Positions 33,295 through 40,815 of a stretch of 43,915 nucleotides of DNA are shown here, in pieces. A program made the position numbers and the translations under genes. The stretch covers positions 1 to 43,915 of the forward strand of contig JAZLDH010000010.1 in assembly GCA_045614605.1 (NCBI GenBank), read 5' to 3'. The notes under the pieces are model-generated. The model saw nothing but the letters and a program-made list of their open reading frames with translations. It was not told the origin of the DNA and searched no databases. The first letter of the stretch is position 1. Every line of letters begins with the position of its first letter. Origin of the DNA: Onthomorpha sp937906975 (GTDB lineage: Bacteria > Bacteroidota > Bacteroidia > Bacteroidales > P3).

Positions 33295-33855
33295 ATGAGA
33301 ATAATTTCAGGATACTTAAAAGGAAGACGACTAAATCCACCATTAAACTTGCCCGTACGACCTACAACCGATATGGCAAGAGAAGGATTGTTTAATATCC
33401 TTAACAATAGAATAGACTTTGAAGAAACAAGAGTGTTGGACCTTTTTGCAGGTACAGGTACAGTGAGCGTGGAGTTTATTTCACGCGGAGCAAAGCATGT
33501 TACCTCAGTAGATGAAAGCCCAAAATGTATTGATTTCATTAAAAAGACTTGCACAACACTTGAAATAGAAAATCTATTCGCACTAAGGGCAGATGTTTTC
33601 AACTTCTTGGGAAGAAGTCAGCAAAGTTTCGATTTAGTATTTGCAGACCCACCATACGATTTGAAACAATTTGACCTTATTCCTTCGCTTGTGTTAAAAT
33701 CTTTTGTAAAACCAGGAGGAATATTCATACTCGAACACTCAAAAGAGCATAATTTCTCTGACAATCCTTACTTTACAGAACAAAGAAACTACGGAAAGGT
33801 GAATTTTAGCTTCTTTACATTTGAACAAAACCAAACAACAGAAAACGATGAGTAA
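33295..33855 (+). CDS. rsmD: 16S rRNA (guanine(966)-N2)-methyltransferase
   Basis: RsmD methylates G966 of 16S rRNA from SAM. The 186 residues begin MRIISGYLKGRRLNPP and carry RPTTDMAREGLFNIL, the SAM loop LDLFAGTGTVSVEFISRGA (about 47-65) and the catalytic DPPYD motif (about 117-121). Standard length. Its last eight bases overlap the PfkB gene. Confidence 0.95.
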   Translation: MRIISGYLKGRRLNPPLNLPVRPTTDMAREGLFNILNNRIDFEETRVLDLFAGTGTVSVEFISRGAKHVTSVDESPKCIDFIKKTCTTLEIENLFALRADVFNFLGRSQQSFDLVFADPPYDLKQFDLIPSLVLKSFVKPGGIFILEHSKEHNFSDNPYFTEQRNYGKVNFSFFTFEQNQTTENDE

Positions 33856-34825
33856 GAAAACAATATGTATAGGTAACGCTCTTGTTGATAAGATATGTTT
33901 GCTTGAAAATGACACTATGCTTGCAACAGAGAATTTACCAAAAGGAAGTATGCAAATCATAAGTCAAGACGAGTCAATACGTTTACAAGAGGCTACTTCT
34001 AACTTAAAAAGCGAGATTTCAACAGGAGGCTCGGCTGCAAACACAGCAAACGGACTTGCAAACCTTAATATAGAAACTGCATATATAGGAATGGTTGGAA
34101 AAGACCAATTTGGAGATTTCTATATTGAAGATATGCAAAAAAATAACATAAAGACAAACTTCTTTAAAAGCGAAACAACTCAAACAGGCTTAGCCTTAGC
34201 CCTTGTTTCAAAAGACGGAGAAAGAACATTCGCTACACACCTTGGAGCAGCCATAGAGTTGAACGCATCTCTTATTACAAAAGAACTTTTTGAAGGCTAC
34301 GACTATCTTCATATTGAAGGTTACTTGATTTCAAATAGAGATTTATTCCAAAAAATAATAGAATGCGGAAAAGCATCTGGTTGTAAAATCAGCATAGACC
34401 TTGCATCATACAACGTGGTTGAAGAAAACTTAGAGTTTTTGCAAGAAGTATGCAAAGGAGTTGAAGTGATATTTGCAAACGAACAAGAAGCAGAAGCCTT
34501 TACTAAAACCTCAGCAGAAGAAGCCGTACATATAATTGCACAATATGCAAACATTGCCGTTGTAAAACTTGGGGCAAAAGGCTCAATCATAAAACACAAC
34601 GGTGAAATCACATCAATACAAGAAGTAAAACGCGAAAAGATTGACACAACAGGCGCTGGCGATCTTTACGCAAGCGGATTCCTTGCAGGCTTATGCCAAG
34701 ACCTACCACTAAATCAATGTGGAAAAATGGGAAGTGTGCTTGCTGGAAACGTAATAGAAATAATGGGCACAAAGATGTGCCCAGAACGTTGGAATAAGAT
34801 TAAAGAAGAAATTTCTAAATCTTAA
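33848..34825 (+). CDS. PfkB-family sugar or nucleoside kinase (adenosine kinase-like)
   Basis: A 325-residue ribokinase-fold kinase. The two PfkB signatures are present: GGSAANTANGLANL (about 60-73) and DTTGAGDLYASGFLAGL (about 276-292) with the catalytic Asp of GAGD. The substrate cannot be told; similar Bacteroidota proteins are annotated adenosine or ribokinase-like. The start is placed at MSKKTICIG, which overlaps the rsmD stop by eight bases, rather than nine codons upstream. Its stop is two bases from the stop of the convergent SIMPL gene, leaving no room for a separate terminator. Confidence 0.88.
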   Translation: MSKKTICIGNALVDKICLLENDTMLATENLPKGSMQIISQDESIRLQEATSNLKSEISTGGSAANTANGLANLNIETAYIGMVGKDQFGDFYIEDMQKNNIKTNFFKSETTQTGLALALVSKDGERTFATHLGAAIELNASLITKELFEGYDYLHIEGYLISNRDLFQKIIECGKASGCKISIDLASYNVVEENLEFLQEVCKGVEVIFANEQEAEAFTKTSAEEAVHIIAQYANIAVVKLGAKGSIIKHNGEITSIQEVKREKIDTTGAGDLYASGFLAGLCQDLPLNQCGKMGSVLAGNVIEIMGTKMCPERWNKIKEEISKS

Positions 34826-34827
34826 CC

Positions 34828-35535
34828 TTAATCTTCCAAATAATAAGTTATTGTACTAACAACCCTGCATTTCTTAATATGTGGGGTTGTTTCGTCTAAG
34901 TCTTCTATTGAGATTTGTCCTTGCCATGCAGTTTTCATTTTGCCAAGTTTGCTTTCGGCATCTTTAGCAAACTGCTCTCCTGCTTTTTTCGCATTAGCCA
35001 GACTTTCAGTTATTAGTTTTGGCTTAAAGACATTAACATCTGATATTTCATAACTTGCACCATCGTCCCAATAGTCTTGGTCTATCACAACGCCTCTTTC
35101 ATATAACTCGGTAACTCTTTTTTCCAAAGTTTGCACTTTTTCAATTGCTTTACTCTTTACAAAAAGTCTTACGCTACCTCTTACGTATTTTGTTTTATTA
35201 TTTTCATATTCATCATAACTAACTTTGCCTACGAAAATTTCTTCATCGGTAAAGCCAATTTCTTTCAAGAAATCAATTACTATCTTTTCTTTTTCCTTTG
35301 ACACTTTCAAAGCATCTTGAAGCGTATTTTGAAGAATAGCAAATCTAATAGACATTGAAGCTACGTCTGCTTTGACTTCAAGTTCTGCTGCACCTTTTAC
35401 CGTTACTACTCTTTGGCCCATAGACACTGCCTTTAAGCCTTGATAAACCGAAAAGCCGATTGCACAAGAGGCAATCAAAATAACCGCTGCCATAATCCAA
35501 ACAGCACTCTTGTTTTGTTTTCTTTCTTTTTCCAT
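34828..35535 (-). CDS. SIMPL (DUF541) domain protein
   Basis: 235 residues with a short basic start, one membrane helix (about 11-33) and an outer SIMPL/DUF541 domain: VTVKGAAELEVKADVASMSI near 44-63 and a C-terminal HIKKCRVVSTITYYL strand. Members form oligomeric periplasmic or envelope assemblies of unclear role, some linked to oxidative or cell-wall stress. It is six bases downstream of the MNT gene on the same strand, so it may be cotranscribed with the HEPN/MNT pair. Confidence 0.88.
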   Translation of the reverse strand: MEKERKQNKSAVWIMAAVILIASCAIGFSVYQGLKAVSMGQRVVTVKGAAELEVKADVASMSIRFAILQNTLQDALKVSKEKEKIVIDFLKEIGFTDEEIFVGKVSYDEYENNKTKYVRGSVRLFVKSKAIEKVQTLEKRVTELYERGVVIDQDYWDDGASYEISDVNVFKPKLITESLANAKKAGEQFAKDAESKLGKMKTAWQGQISIEDLDETTPHIKKCRVVSTITYYLED

Positions 35536-35541
35536 AACTAA

Positions 35542-35847
35542 CTATTTTTTTGTGTAAATAACTATTCCTACTCTTTCAACGTGCTCAATAAGTTCTTTGT
35601 TTTTTAATGTATGAAATATAGAGACATCAAACTGATAAGGAAGCAACAAATCATCTATCGCAAGACTTATTCTATTGAGGTCTTTTCTTGTAAGGCTCTC
35701 TCCTTTCAAAGTTATATCAACATCCGAAAAAGGTTTGTAATTTCCTTTCGCACGAGAACCATATAATATCACCGACTCTACTTGCTCATTTTTTGCAAAT
35801 AAAGCATTTAATTTTTCTAATTCCGAAACTTTTAATCCGTATAACAT
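35542..35847 (-). CDS. MNT-type nucleotidyltransferase (MntA-like antitoxin)
   Basis: A 101-residue minimal nucleotidyltransferase. The motif GSRAKGNYKPFSDVDI fits GSX10DXD exactly, the active site with which MntA antitoxins AMPylate their HEPN partner. The ATG at 35847 is two bases downstream of the HEPN stop (TAATATG); an upstream ATG giving 13 more residues overlaps the HEPN gene and looks less likely. Together with the preceding gene it forms a HepT/MntA-like (type VII) toxin-antitoxin or regulatory pair. Confidence 0.88.
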   Translation of the reverse strand: MLYGLKVSELEKLNALFAKNEQVESVILYGSRAKGNYKPFSDVDITLKGESLTRKDLNRISLAIDDLLLPYQFDVSIFHTLKNKELIEHVERVGIVIYTKK

Positions 35848-35848
35848 A

Positions 35849-36274
35849 TTAAAAACAAAAAGAGAGCATCTTTTTTTCAAAATCATTAAACAATAGAGCG
35901 TAGGTATCTATTATTGCTTTTAAGATTTCCGTAACTGTTTCATCATCATAATTATGAGAAGTAAGATTTCTATCGTTTATAGATTCCATCCAAGCCTTAT
36001 TTTCTATTATTCCCATCTCAAAAGCCTTACGAAAAGCATCGCGAGAGCCTTGAATATTTGTGTATCCTTGATATTGAGCATAATCTTTCATTACTTTCCA
36101 AGCCAATTCGTGAGTATATTCAAATCTTTGTATTAAACCCTCTTCCAACAAATCATCAATTTCCTCTCCCCACTCCAATTTATTTGAAATTATATCAACG
36201 GCTTGATTGAATTTCTCTAAGGCTCTACGATAATTATTAAATCTTTGTATCCAACGAATGTCCTTTTCTACCAT
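35849..36274 (-). CDS. HEPN-domain protein (HI0074/HepT-like)
   Basis: 141 residues, all helical by composition, matching the nucleotidyltransferase substrate-binding (HI0074) group. The segment DRNLTSHNYDDE contains the RX4HXY motif (R, H and Y near residues 104-111) of active HEPN RNases; the Tyr is the residue AMPylated in HepT systems. FEYTHELAWKVMKDYAQ is the typical interface helix. It precedes its MNT partner with one base between stop and start codon. Probable RNase toxin held in check by AMPylation (inference from family). Confidence 0.88.
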   Translation of the reverse strand: MVEKDIRWIQRFNNYRRALEKFNQAVDIISNKLEWGEEIDDLLEEGLIQRFEYTHELAWKVMKDYAQYQGYTNIQGSRDAFRKAFEMGIIENKAWMESINDRNLTSHNYDDETVTEILKAIIDTYALLFNDFEKKMLSFCF

Positions 36275-36308
36275 CTTTTTTCTTGATTATTTTCTTGATA
36301 TAATACAA

Positions 36309-36316
36309 CAAAGATA
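36309..36316 (-). promoter_or_regulatory. Possible -7 box of the HEPN/MNT unit
   Basis: Minus-strand TATCTTTG fits TAnnTTTG and lies 35 bases ahead of the HEPN start codon. No clear -33 was found. Confidence 0.4.
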
Positions 36317-36359
36317 TAACATTTATTGAAAATCTAAGAAAAATTCAGAAATAATTTCA

Positions 36360-36367
36360 TAACTTTG
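36360..36367 (+). promoter_or_regulatory. -7 box of glyA
   Basis: TAACTTTG matches TAnnTTTG, 38 bases before the glyA ATG. The -33 element is not clear. Confidence 0.5.
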
Positions 36368-36405
36368 CACCTTAAATTAAAGAAAATTAAAAATACATTT
36401 TAGTT

Positions 36406-37686
36406 ATGACAAGAGATACACAAATCTTTGACCTTATACAAAAGGAAAGAGAAAGACAAACAAAAGGAATAGAATTGATTGCTTCTGAAAACTTCGTTTC
36501 AGATCAAGTAATGGAAGCAATGGGTAGCGTAATGACAAACAAATATGCCGAAGGCTATCCAGGAAAAAGATACTATGGTGGTTGCCAAATCGTGGATCAA
36601 TCTGAACAACTTGCTATTGATAGAGCAAAACAATTGTTCGGTGCTGAGTGGGCTAACGTTCAACCTCACTCTGGCGCACAAGCAAACATGGCAGTTTTCT
36701 TTGCTTGCTTGAATCCTGGTGATACTTTCATGGGATTAGACCTTAACCACGGTGGACACCTTTCTCACGGTTCTCCTGTAAACATTTCTGGTACTTATTT
36801 CAACCAAGTTTCTTACGGAGTTAAAGAAGAAACAGGTACTATCGATTATGATATGATGGAACAAGTAGCAAGAGAACACAAACCAAAACTAATCATCGGT
36901 GGAGCTTCTGCTTATTCAAGAGATTTCGATTGGAAAAGAATGAGAGCTTTGGCTGACGAAATTGGTGCTATCTTAATGGGAGATATTTCTCACCCAAGTG
37001 GTCTTATAGCTAAGGGAGAATTGAACAATGCTGTTGAATATTGCCACATTGTTACAACTACAACTCACAAAACTTTAAGAGGACCAAGAGGTGGTTTGAT
37101 TTTAATGGGTAAAGACTTTGAAAACCCAATGGGAAAAACTACTCCAAAGGGAGAAATCAAAATGATGAGTGCTGTTTTAGACTCAGCTGTTTTCCCAGGT
37201 TGCCAAGGTGGTCCATTGGAACACGTTATCGCTGCTAAGGCTGTTGCATTTGGCGAAGCATTAACAGAAGATTACGCTCAATATATTAAACAAGTTAAGA
37301 AAAACGCTGCTGCTATGGCAGAGGCTTTCGTTAAAAGAGGTTACAAAGTTATTTCTAACGGAACAGATAACCACTTAATGTTGATAGACCTTAGAACAAA
37401 ATTCCCTGAATTAACAGGTAAGGTTGCTGAAAACACATTGGTTAAAGCAGACATCACAATCAACAAAAATATGGTTCCATTTGATTCACGTTCTCCATTC
37501 CAAACTTCTGGTATCCGTGTAGGTACTCCTGCAATCACTACAAGAGGTTTGAAAGAAAACGAAATGGAAGCTATCGTTGAAATGATTGACGCTGTTCTTT
37601 CTGACGTTAATAACGAAGAATTGATAGCAGAAACTCGTAAGAAAGTAAACGCAATGATGGAAAACAGACCATTATTCGCTTGGTAG
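36406..37686 (+). CDS. glyA: Serine hydroxymethyltransferase
   Basis: A PLP enzyme that interconverts serine and glycine with tetrahydrofolate and feeds one-carbon metabolism. The 426 residues include IELIASENFVSDQVMEAMGS, NKYAEGYPGKRYYGGC, the PLP-binding TTTTHKTLRGPRGG (Lys in HKT) and GVRVGTPAITTRG-like GIRVGTPAITTRGL near the C-terminus. Full length. It is monocistronic, with a terminator 20 bases after the stop. Part of its 3' end is found again at 40717-40779. Confidence 0.97.
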   Translation: MTRDTQIFDLIQKERERQTKGIELIASENFVSDQVMEAMGSVMTNKYAEGYPGKRYYGGCQIVDQSEQLAIDRAKQLFGAEWANVQPHSGAQANMAVFFACLNPGDTFMGLDLNHGGHLSHGSPVNISGTYFNQVSYGVKEETGTIDYDMMEQVAREHKPKLIIGGASAYSRDFDWKRMRALADEIGAILMGDISHPSGLIAKGELNNAVEYCHIVTTTTHKTLRGPRGGLILMGKDFENPMGKTTPKGEIKMMSAVLDSAVFPGCQGGPLEHVIAAKAVAFGEALTEDYAQYIKQVKKNAAAMAEAFVKRGYKVISNGTDNHLMLIDLRTKFPELTGKVAENTLVKADITINKNMVPFDSRSPFQTSGIRVGTPAITTRGLKENEMEAIVEMIDAVLSDVNNEELIAETRKKVNAMMENRPLFAW

Positions 37687-37705
37687 TCGAGTCTATAATT
37701 CAAAT

Positions 37706-37738
37706 AAAAAGGAGAAGCCAAATGGTTTCTCCTTTTTT
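37706..37738 (+). terminator. Terminator between glyA and the AraC pair
   Basis: AAAAAGGAGAAGCC pairs with GGTTTCTCCTTTTT (one G-U) around AAAT. The symmetrical T- and A-runs let it work for glyA and for the convergent regulators. A copy lies at 40781-40813. Confidence 0.9.
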
Positions 37739-37746
37739 ATTTTTGT

Positions 37747-38640
37747 TTACTTTATTGTATTTCTATATTCCTTTGGAGAAAGTCCTGTAAGTCGCTTAAA
37801 GTATTTGCCAAATACGGATTGCGAAGGGAAATTCATTTCATATCCTATTTGCTGAACGCTCATTGTGGTTGAAGAAAGCAAGGCTTTGCAAGTTGTTATT
37901 ACATATTCTTCTATTACCTCTAAGGCTGTGCGTGAAGAAGTCTCTTTTACAAGTTGCGAAAGATACTTTGGTGTTACACAAAGTTTGTCTGCATAAAACG
38001 AAACCTCTCTTTCTTGTTTGTGATAAGCCTCTACCTTTTCTAAAAACAAATTATAGAGTTCTTTCTTGCGACTATTGACAAGCTTTGTTTCGTTATACTG
38101 ATAGGTTTTATGAGAATAGCCATAGAACATAGAGAGTGTAAGATGTTTTGCAGCCTCTAACTTAAATTCTGTCAAGGGAGATTTTGCAATATTGAGTAAT
38201 AAATCAAACAACATTCCGAAAGCATTTTCCGAATCTTTGGTTTCTATCACAGGATTGTCGCTCACAAGGTTTTTTAATGGCATAAGACTTGAAGAATTTA
38301 TAAACATAGAATCGGAAAACTCCTTAGACATAACAATAGCTCTACACTTCAAATCCTCGGAATAAGACATTGGCTGACAAATTTGGTCATACAAGACAAT
38401 CAAAACGGCAGGTGCTTCTATATGATAAGATTTCATATTGAGTTTGAAATCAACCGTGCCTTTATCATAAAGAAGTGCCATAGTAGCATCAACTTTAAAC
38501 ATTTCGCAATCGAGCAATTTCCCTTCGCGAGCGATTTTTTCCTCATCTATAAGCAAGAGATCGGTCCCTATTCTATGGTCTTCAGGAATTATTTCTGCAA
38601 TTCTGTTTCTCCATTTTAAATAAGAAATCTTCTCTTTCAT
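37747..38640 (-). CDS. AraC-type transcriptional regulator, second of a tandem pair
   Basis: 297 residues. The C-terminal 100 contain two helix-turn-helix segments: VSFYADKLCVTPKYLSQLVK (first) and MSVQQIGYEMNFPSQSVFGKYFKRLTG (read as two parts), ending LSPKEYRN. The N-terminal 190 residues form an effector domain with a cupin-like start (YHIEAPAVLIVLYDQ). Related to the preceding regulator along the whole length. Their genes overlap by four bases. The effector is unknown; they probably act on the divergent 39666-40540 unit or on surface genes. Confidence 0.9.
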   Translation of the reverse strand: MKEKISYLKWRNRIAEIIPEDHRIGTDLLLIDEEKIAREGKLLDCEMFKVDATMALLYDKGTVDFKLNMKSYHIEAPAVLIVLYDQICQPMSYSEDLKCRAIVMSKEFSDSMFINSSSLMPLKNLVSDNPVIETKDSENAFGMLFDLLLNIAKSPLTEFKLEAAKHLTLSMFYGYSHKTYQYNETKLVNSRKKELYNLFLEKVEAYHKQEREVSFYADKLCVTPKYLSQLVKETSSRTALEVIEEYVITTCKALLSSTTMSVQQIGYEMNFPSQSVFGKYFKRLTGLSPKEYRNTIK

Positions 38641-39506
38641 AATAATCCCTCCCTATATTCCGAAGGAGAAACTCCTTCTATGCGTTTGAAGAATTTACCA
38701 AATACAGATGAAGAAGGGAAGTTAAGAGAATGGCTAATTTGTTGAACACTCATTTTTGTAGAAGCAAGCAAGGCTTTTGCCTCAATAATAATTTGTCTTT
38801 CAACATATTCACTTGCTGTTTCGCCACAGTGTTGTTTTACTATATCTGTAAGATATTTTGAACTTATTCCAAGTCTGCCCGCATAAAAGATAGGACTCCT
38901 ATTTACCTTGTAATATTGTCTTACCTCAAAACAAAATCTTTCAAAAATAATATCTTGCCTTTTTGTCTTTTCTTCAAGCACCTCTAATTTATTTACAAAA
39001 TAATAAATCATAGATATAAGAAGATGCTTTGTAGATTCTAATTTAAAGGTAGCGAAAGGGAACTTTACTATTCCAAGCAGTGATTTGTAATAAGCATTTA
39101 GAGAAATTATTTCAGAGGATATTTGCAAAACAGGGCGTTTTCTTACAAGCCCATAAAGATTTCGTAAATCCATATTAGCCTTTTCAAACAAAGACTCACT
39201 ATATTGCCTTGACATAATGATAGCCCTAAACTCTATGTCCTCATAATATTGCATACAATAGGTTTGTTCGGGAAGAATCATCGCAATGCACGGAGCTTGA
39301 AGTTCATATTCCACACCCTCTATCACAACTTTTGACTTTCCTTTATCAAGAAGAATAAAAGTGCTTGCATCCACCTTTCTTGGAATATCGTAAGGGTATT
39401 TGAAATCCTTATTCTCTAAGATAAACAAATCATCTCCTACCCTTAGATTATCAGGAACGGCTTTTGCAATATCCGAACGCCAATCGTAATAATCTTTTCT
39501 TGTCAT
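38637..39506 (-). CDS. AraC-type transcriptional regulator, first of a tandem pair
   Basis: 289 residues with the same plan as its downstream neighbour: an N-terminal effector domain (ELQAPCIAMILPEQTYC) and C-terminal AraC DNA-binding domain (SPIFYAGRLGISSKYLTDIV and SVQQISHSLNFPSSSVFGKF, then VSPSEYR). The shared pattern of both domains marks a tandem duplication. The gene is divergent from the 39666 unit, with about 160 bases between them, a natural place for control of both. Confidence 0.9.
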   Translation of the reverse strand: MTRKDYYDWRSDIAKAVPDNLRVGDDLFILENKDFKYPYDIPRKVDASTFILLDKGKSKVVIEGVEYELQAPCIAMILPEQTYCMQYYEDIEFRAIIMSRQYSESLFEKANMDLRNLYGLVRKRPVLQISSEIISLNAYYKSLLGIVKFPFATFKLESTKHLLISMIYYFVNKLEVLEEKTKRQDIIFERFCFEVRQYYKVNRSPIFYAGRLGISSKYLTDIVKQHCGETASEYVERQIIIEAKALLASTKMSVQQISHSLNFPSSSVFGKFFKRIEGVSPSEYREGLL

Positions 39507-39524
39507 TTAATCCTTAATTTTTCG

Positions 39525-39556
39525 CAAAATTACCACAAAAAGCCTATTCTCACAAT
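39525..39556 (-). promoter_or_regulatory. Promoter of the AraC pair
   Basis: Minus-strand TAATTTTG (rc of 39525-39532) and an ATTG at 39553-39556, about 20 bases apart. Confidence 0.5.
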
Positions 39557-39629
39557 CAATTTATAGCAAAAACAGAATTTTATGCCAATTTCAGAGAATA
39601 TTAGGAGAATTTAGAACATTTTTTCATTA

Positions 39630-39637
39630 TAATTTTG
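39630..39637 (+). promoter_or_regulatory. -7 box of the 11-residue-repeat unit
   Basis: TAATTTTG fits TAnnTTTG and lies 28 bases before the start codon at 39666. No good -33 TTTG is present, as would fit a promoter needing an activator such as the divergent AraC proteins. Confidence 0.5.
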
Positions 39638-39665
39638 CAACATCAAACAAAAACAAAAAACGAAT

Positions 39666-39857
39666 ATGAGTAATTACAAATTGAAATCAACAAAAACAGA
39701 AAAAGCAGTAGTAGATGCTTACAAGAAAGTAGAAGACGGAGTTGTCAATGGCTACAAAGCGGTGGAGAATACCGTAGTTGGTGCTTACAAATCTGTGGAA
39801 AAGAAATTCGTAGATAAGTTTCTTGAAAATGTAGAAGTAGAAAAAGAAGAAGATTAA
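39666..39857 (+). CDS. Small 11-residue-repeat protein, no signal peptide
   Basis: A 63-residue charged protein built almost wholly of 11-residue units: AVVDAYKKVED (14-24), GVVNGYKAVEN (25-35), TVVGAYKSVEK (36-46) and KFVDKFLENVE (47-57), ending in acidic residues. An 11-residue period gives an amphipathic helix, as in LEA or apolipoprotein-type helices. No signal peptide or membrane segment, so cytosolic by sequence. The next gene starts 14 bases later and carries the same repeat after a signal peptide. Function unknown. Confidence 0.8.
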   Translation: MSNYKLKSTKTEKAVVDAYKKVEDGVVNGYKAVENTVVGAYKSVEKKFVDKFLENVEVEKEED

Positions 39858-39871
39858 AAAGAATTAGAAAA

Positions 39872-40540
39872 ATGAAAAAAAGAATTGTGATGATTTGTGC
39901 CTTATTGGTTTCAGGCACTTTGGCATTTGCACAAGAGAGTAGCAAGAATGCGTTAGAGCAAATGGGACAACCTGTTGAGAAAGCTTACAAAGCAGTTGAA
40001 AAAGGTGTGGTTGATGGATACAAAGCCGTAGAAAAAACTTTTGTTAATGGCTACAAAAGTGTGGAAAACGCCTTTGTAGAACCTTTTCAAGATAGTTTAA
40101 GCAAGAGCGTTCACTATCGCAAAAGATATAGAGCCGATATAGAACTTTCTTATCATATAAACGATTCTTGGTTCTTTACTACCTCTCACGGATATGGCTT
40201 TGGAAATGGTTTATACATTGGAGGAGGCTCTGGATTTGGCGTTGAATATGTGCCAGACTATTATGCAAAAGCAGATTGCTTGCTTCCACTTTTTGCAGAC
40301 TTGAAATATAGTTTCTTAAACAAAGCTGCAAGTCCTTTTCTTAGTCTAAAAGCAGGAGGATATGCCAATGTAGATAGCCAAGAAGTGAAAGGAATACGCC
40401 TATTTGTTAATCCAGCAATAGGAGTTGAGATAAAACGTTTTTCAATCCGTGCAGGCTATGAATATCAACACAAAGTATGGGGCATAGATAAAGGAGCAAA
40501 CAAGCATAATTTTAAATGCTCAGTTGCTTTCACCTTCTAA
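39872..40540 (+). CDS. Exported protein with the same 11-residue repeat and a beta-rich outer-membrane-like domain
   Basis: 222 residues. A signal peptide (1-21, ending AFAQ) is followed by four 11-residue units: PVEKAYKAVEK (34-44), GVVDGYKAVEK (45-55), TFVNGYKSVEN (56-66) and AFVEPFQDSLS (67-77). Residues about 85-222 look like a small outer-membrane beta-barrel, with alternating aromatic strands, glycine-rich GNGLYIGGGSGFGVEY, and a C-terminal aromatic end (VAFTF). Operon partner of the small repeat protein. Function unknown; an envelope-linked pair is inferred. Confidence 0.8.
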   Translation: MKKRIVMICALLVSGTLAFAQESSKNALEQMGQPVEKAYKAVEKGVVDGYKAVEKTFVNGYKSVENAFVEPFQDSLSKSVHYRKRYRADIELSYHINDSWFFTTSHGYGFGNGLYIGGGSGFGVEYVPDYYAKADCLLPLFADLKYSFLNKAASPFLSLKAGGYANVDSQEVKGIRLFVNPAIGVEIKRFSIRAGYEYQHKVWGIDKGANKHNFKCSVAFTF

Positions 40541-40708
40541 GAAAATTTTTCCTTAGGTTTAGAAAAATAATCCTAAGAGTTAAAAAAATAAATCAAAGAG
40601 ATATTTTATTATTTCTTTGATTTATTTTTGAAAAACAATCTTTTGCAATTCTATGTTATTCATTTGATTATTTTTTTATCAAACAATAAGTTTAATAAAA
40701 ATAATTTG

Positions 40709-40716
40709 TAACTTTG
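40709..40716 (+). promoter_or_regulatory. Promoter-like TAnnTTTG next to the glyA ghost
   Basis: TAACTTTG matches the -7 consensus immediately before the copied glyA segment. With no gene behind it, it may be chance or a relic. Confidence 0.2.
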
Positions 40717-40815
40717 CTGACGTTAATAACGAAGAATTGATAGCAGAAACTCGCAAGAAAGTAAACGCAATGATGGAAATAAAAAGGAGAAGCCAAATGG
40801 TTTCTCCTTTTTTAT
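40717..40815 (+). pseudogene. Copy of the glyA 3' end with its terminator (ghost)
   Basis: Bases 40717-40779 match glyA 37601-37663 with one difference (C for T at 40754 region), and 40777-40815 match 37702-37740, the terminator. The 38 bases between these parts of glyA are deleted, with AAA shared at the junction. It cannot code anything useful. It now supplies the terminator and the stop codon region of the convergent LRR gene (40812). Confidence 0.9.
40781..40813. terminator. Bidirectional terminator copied from glyA
   Basis: Identical in stem and loop to the glyA terminator at 37706-37738. It lies at the stop codon of the minus-strand LRR gene, so it can serve that gene. Confidence 0.85.
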
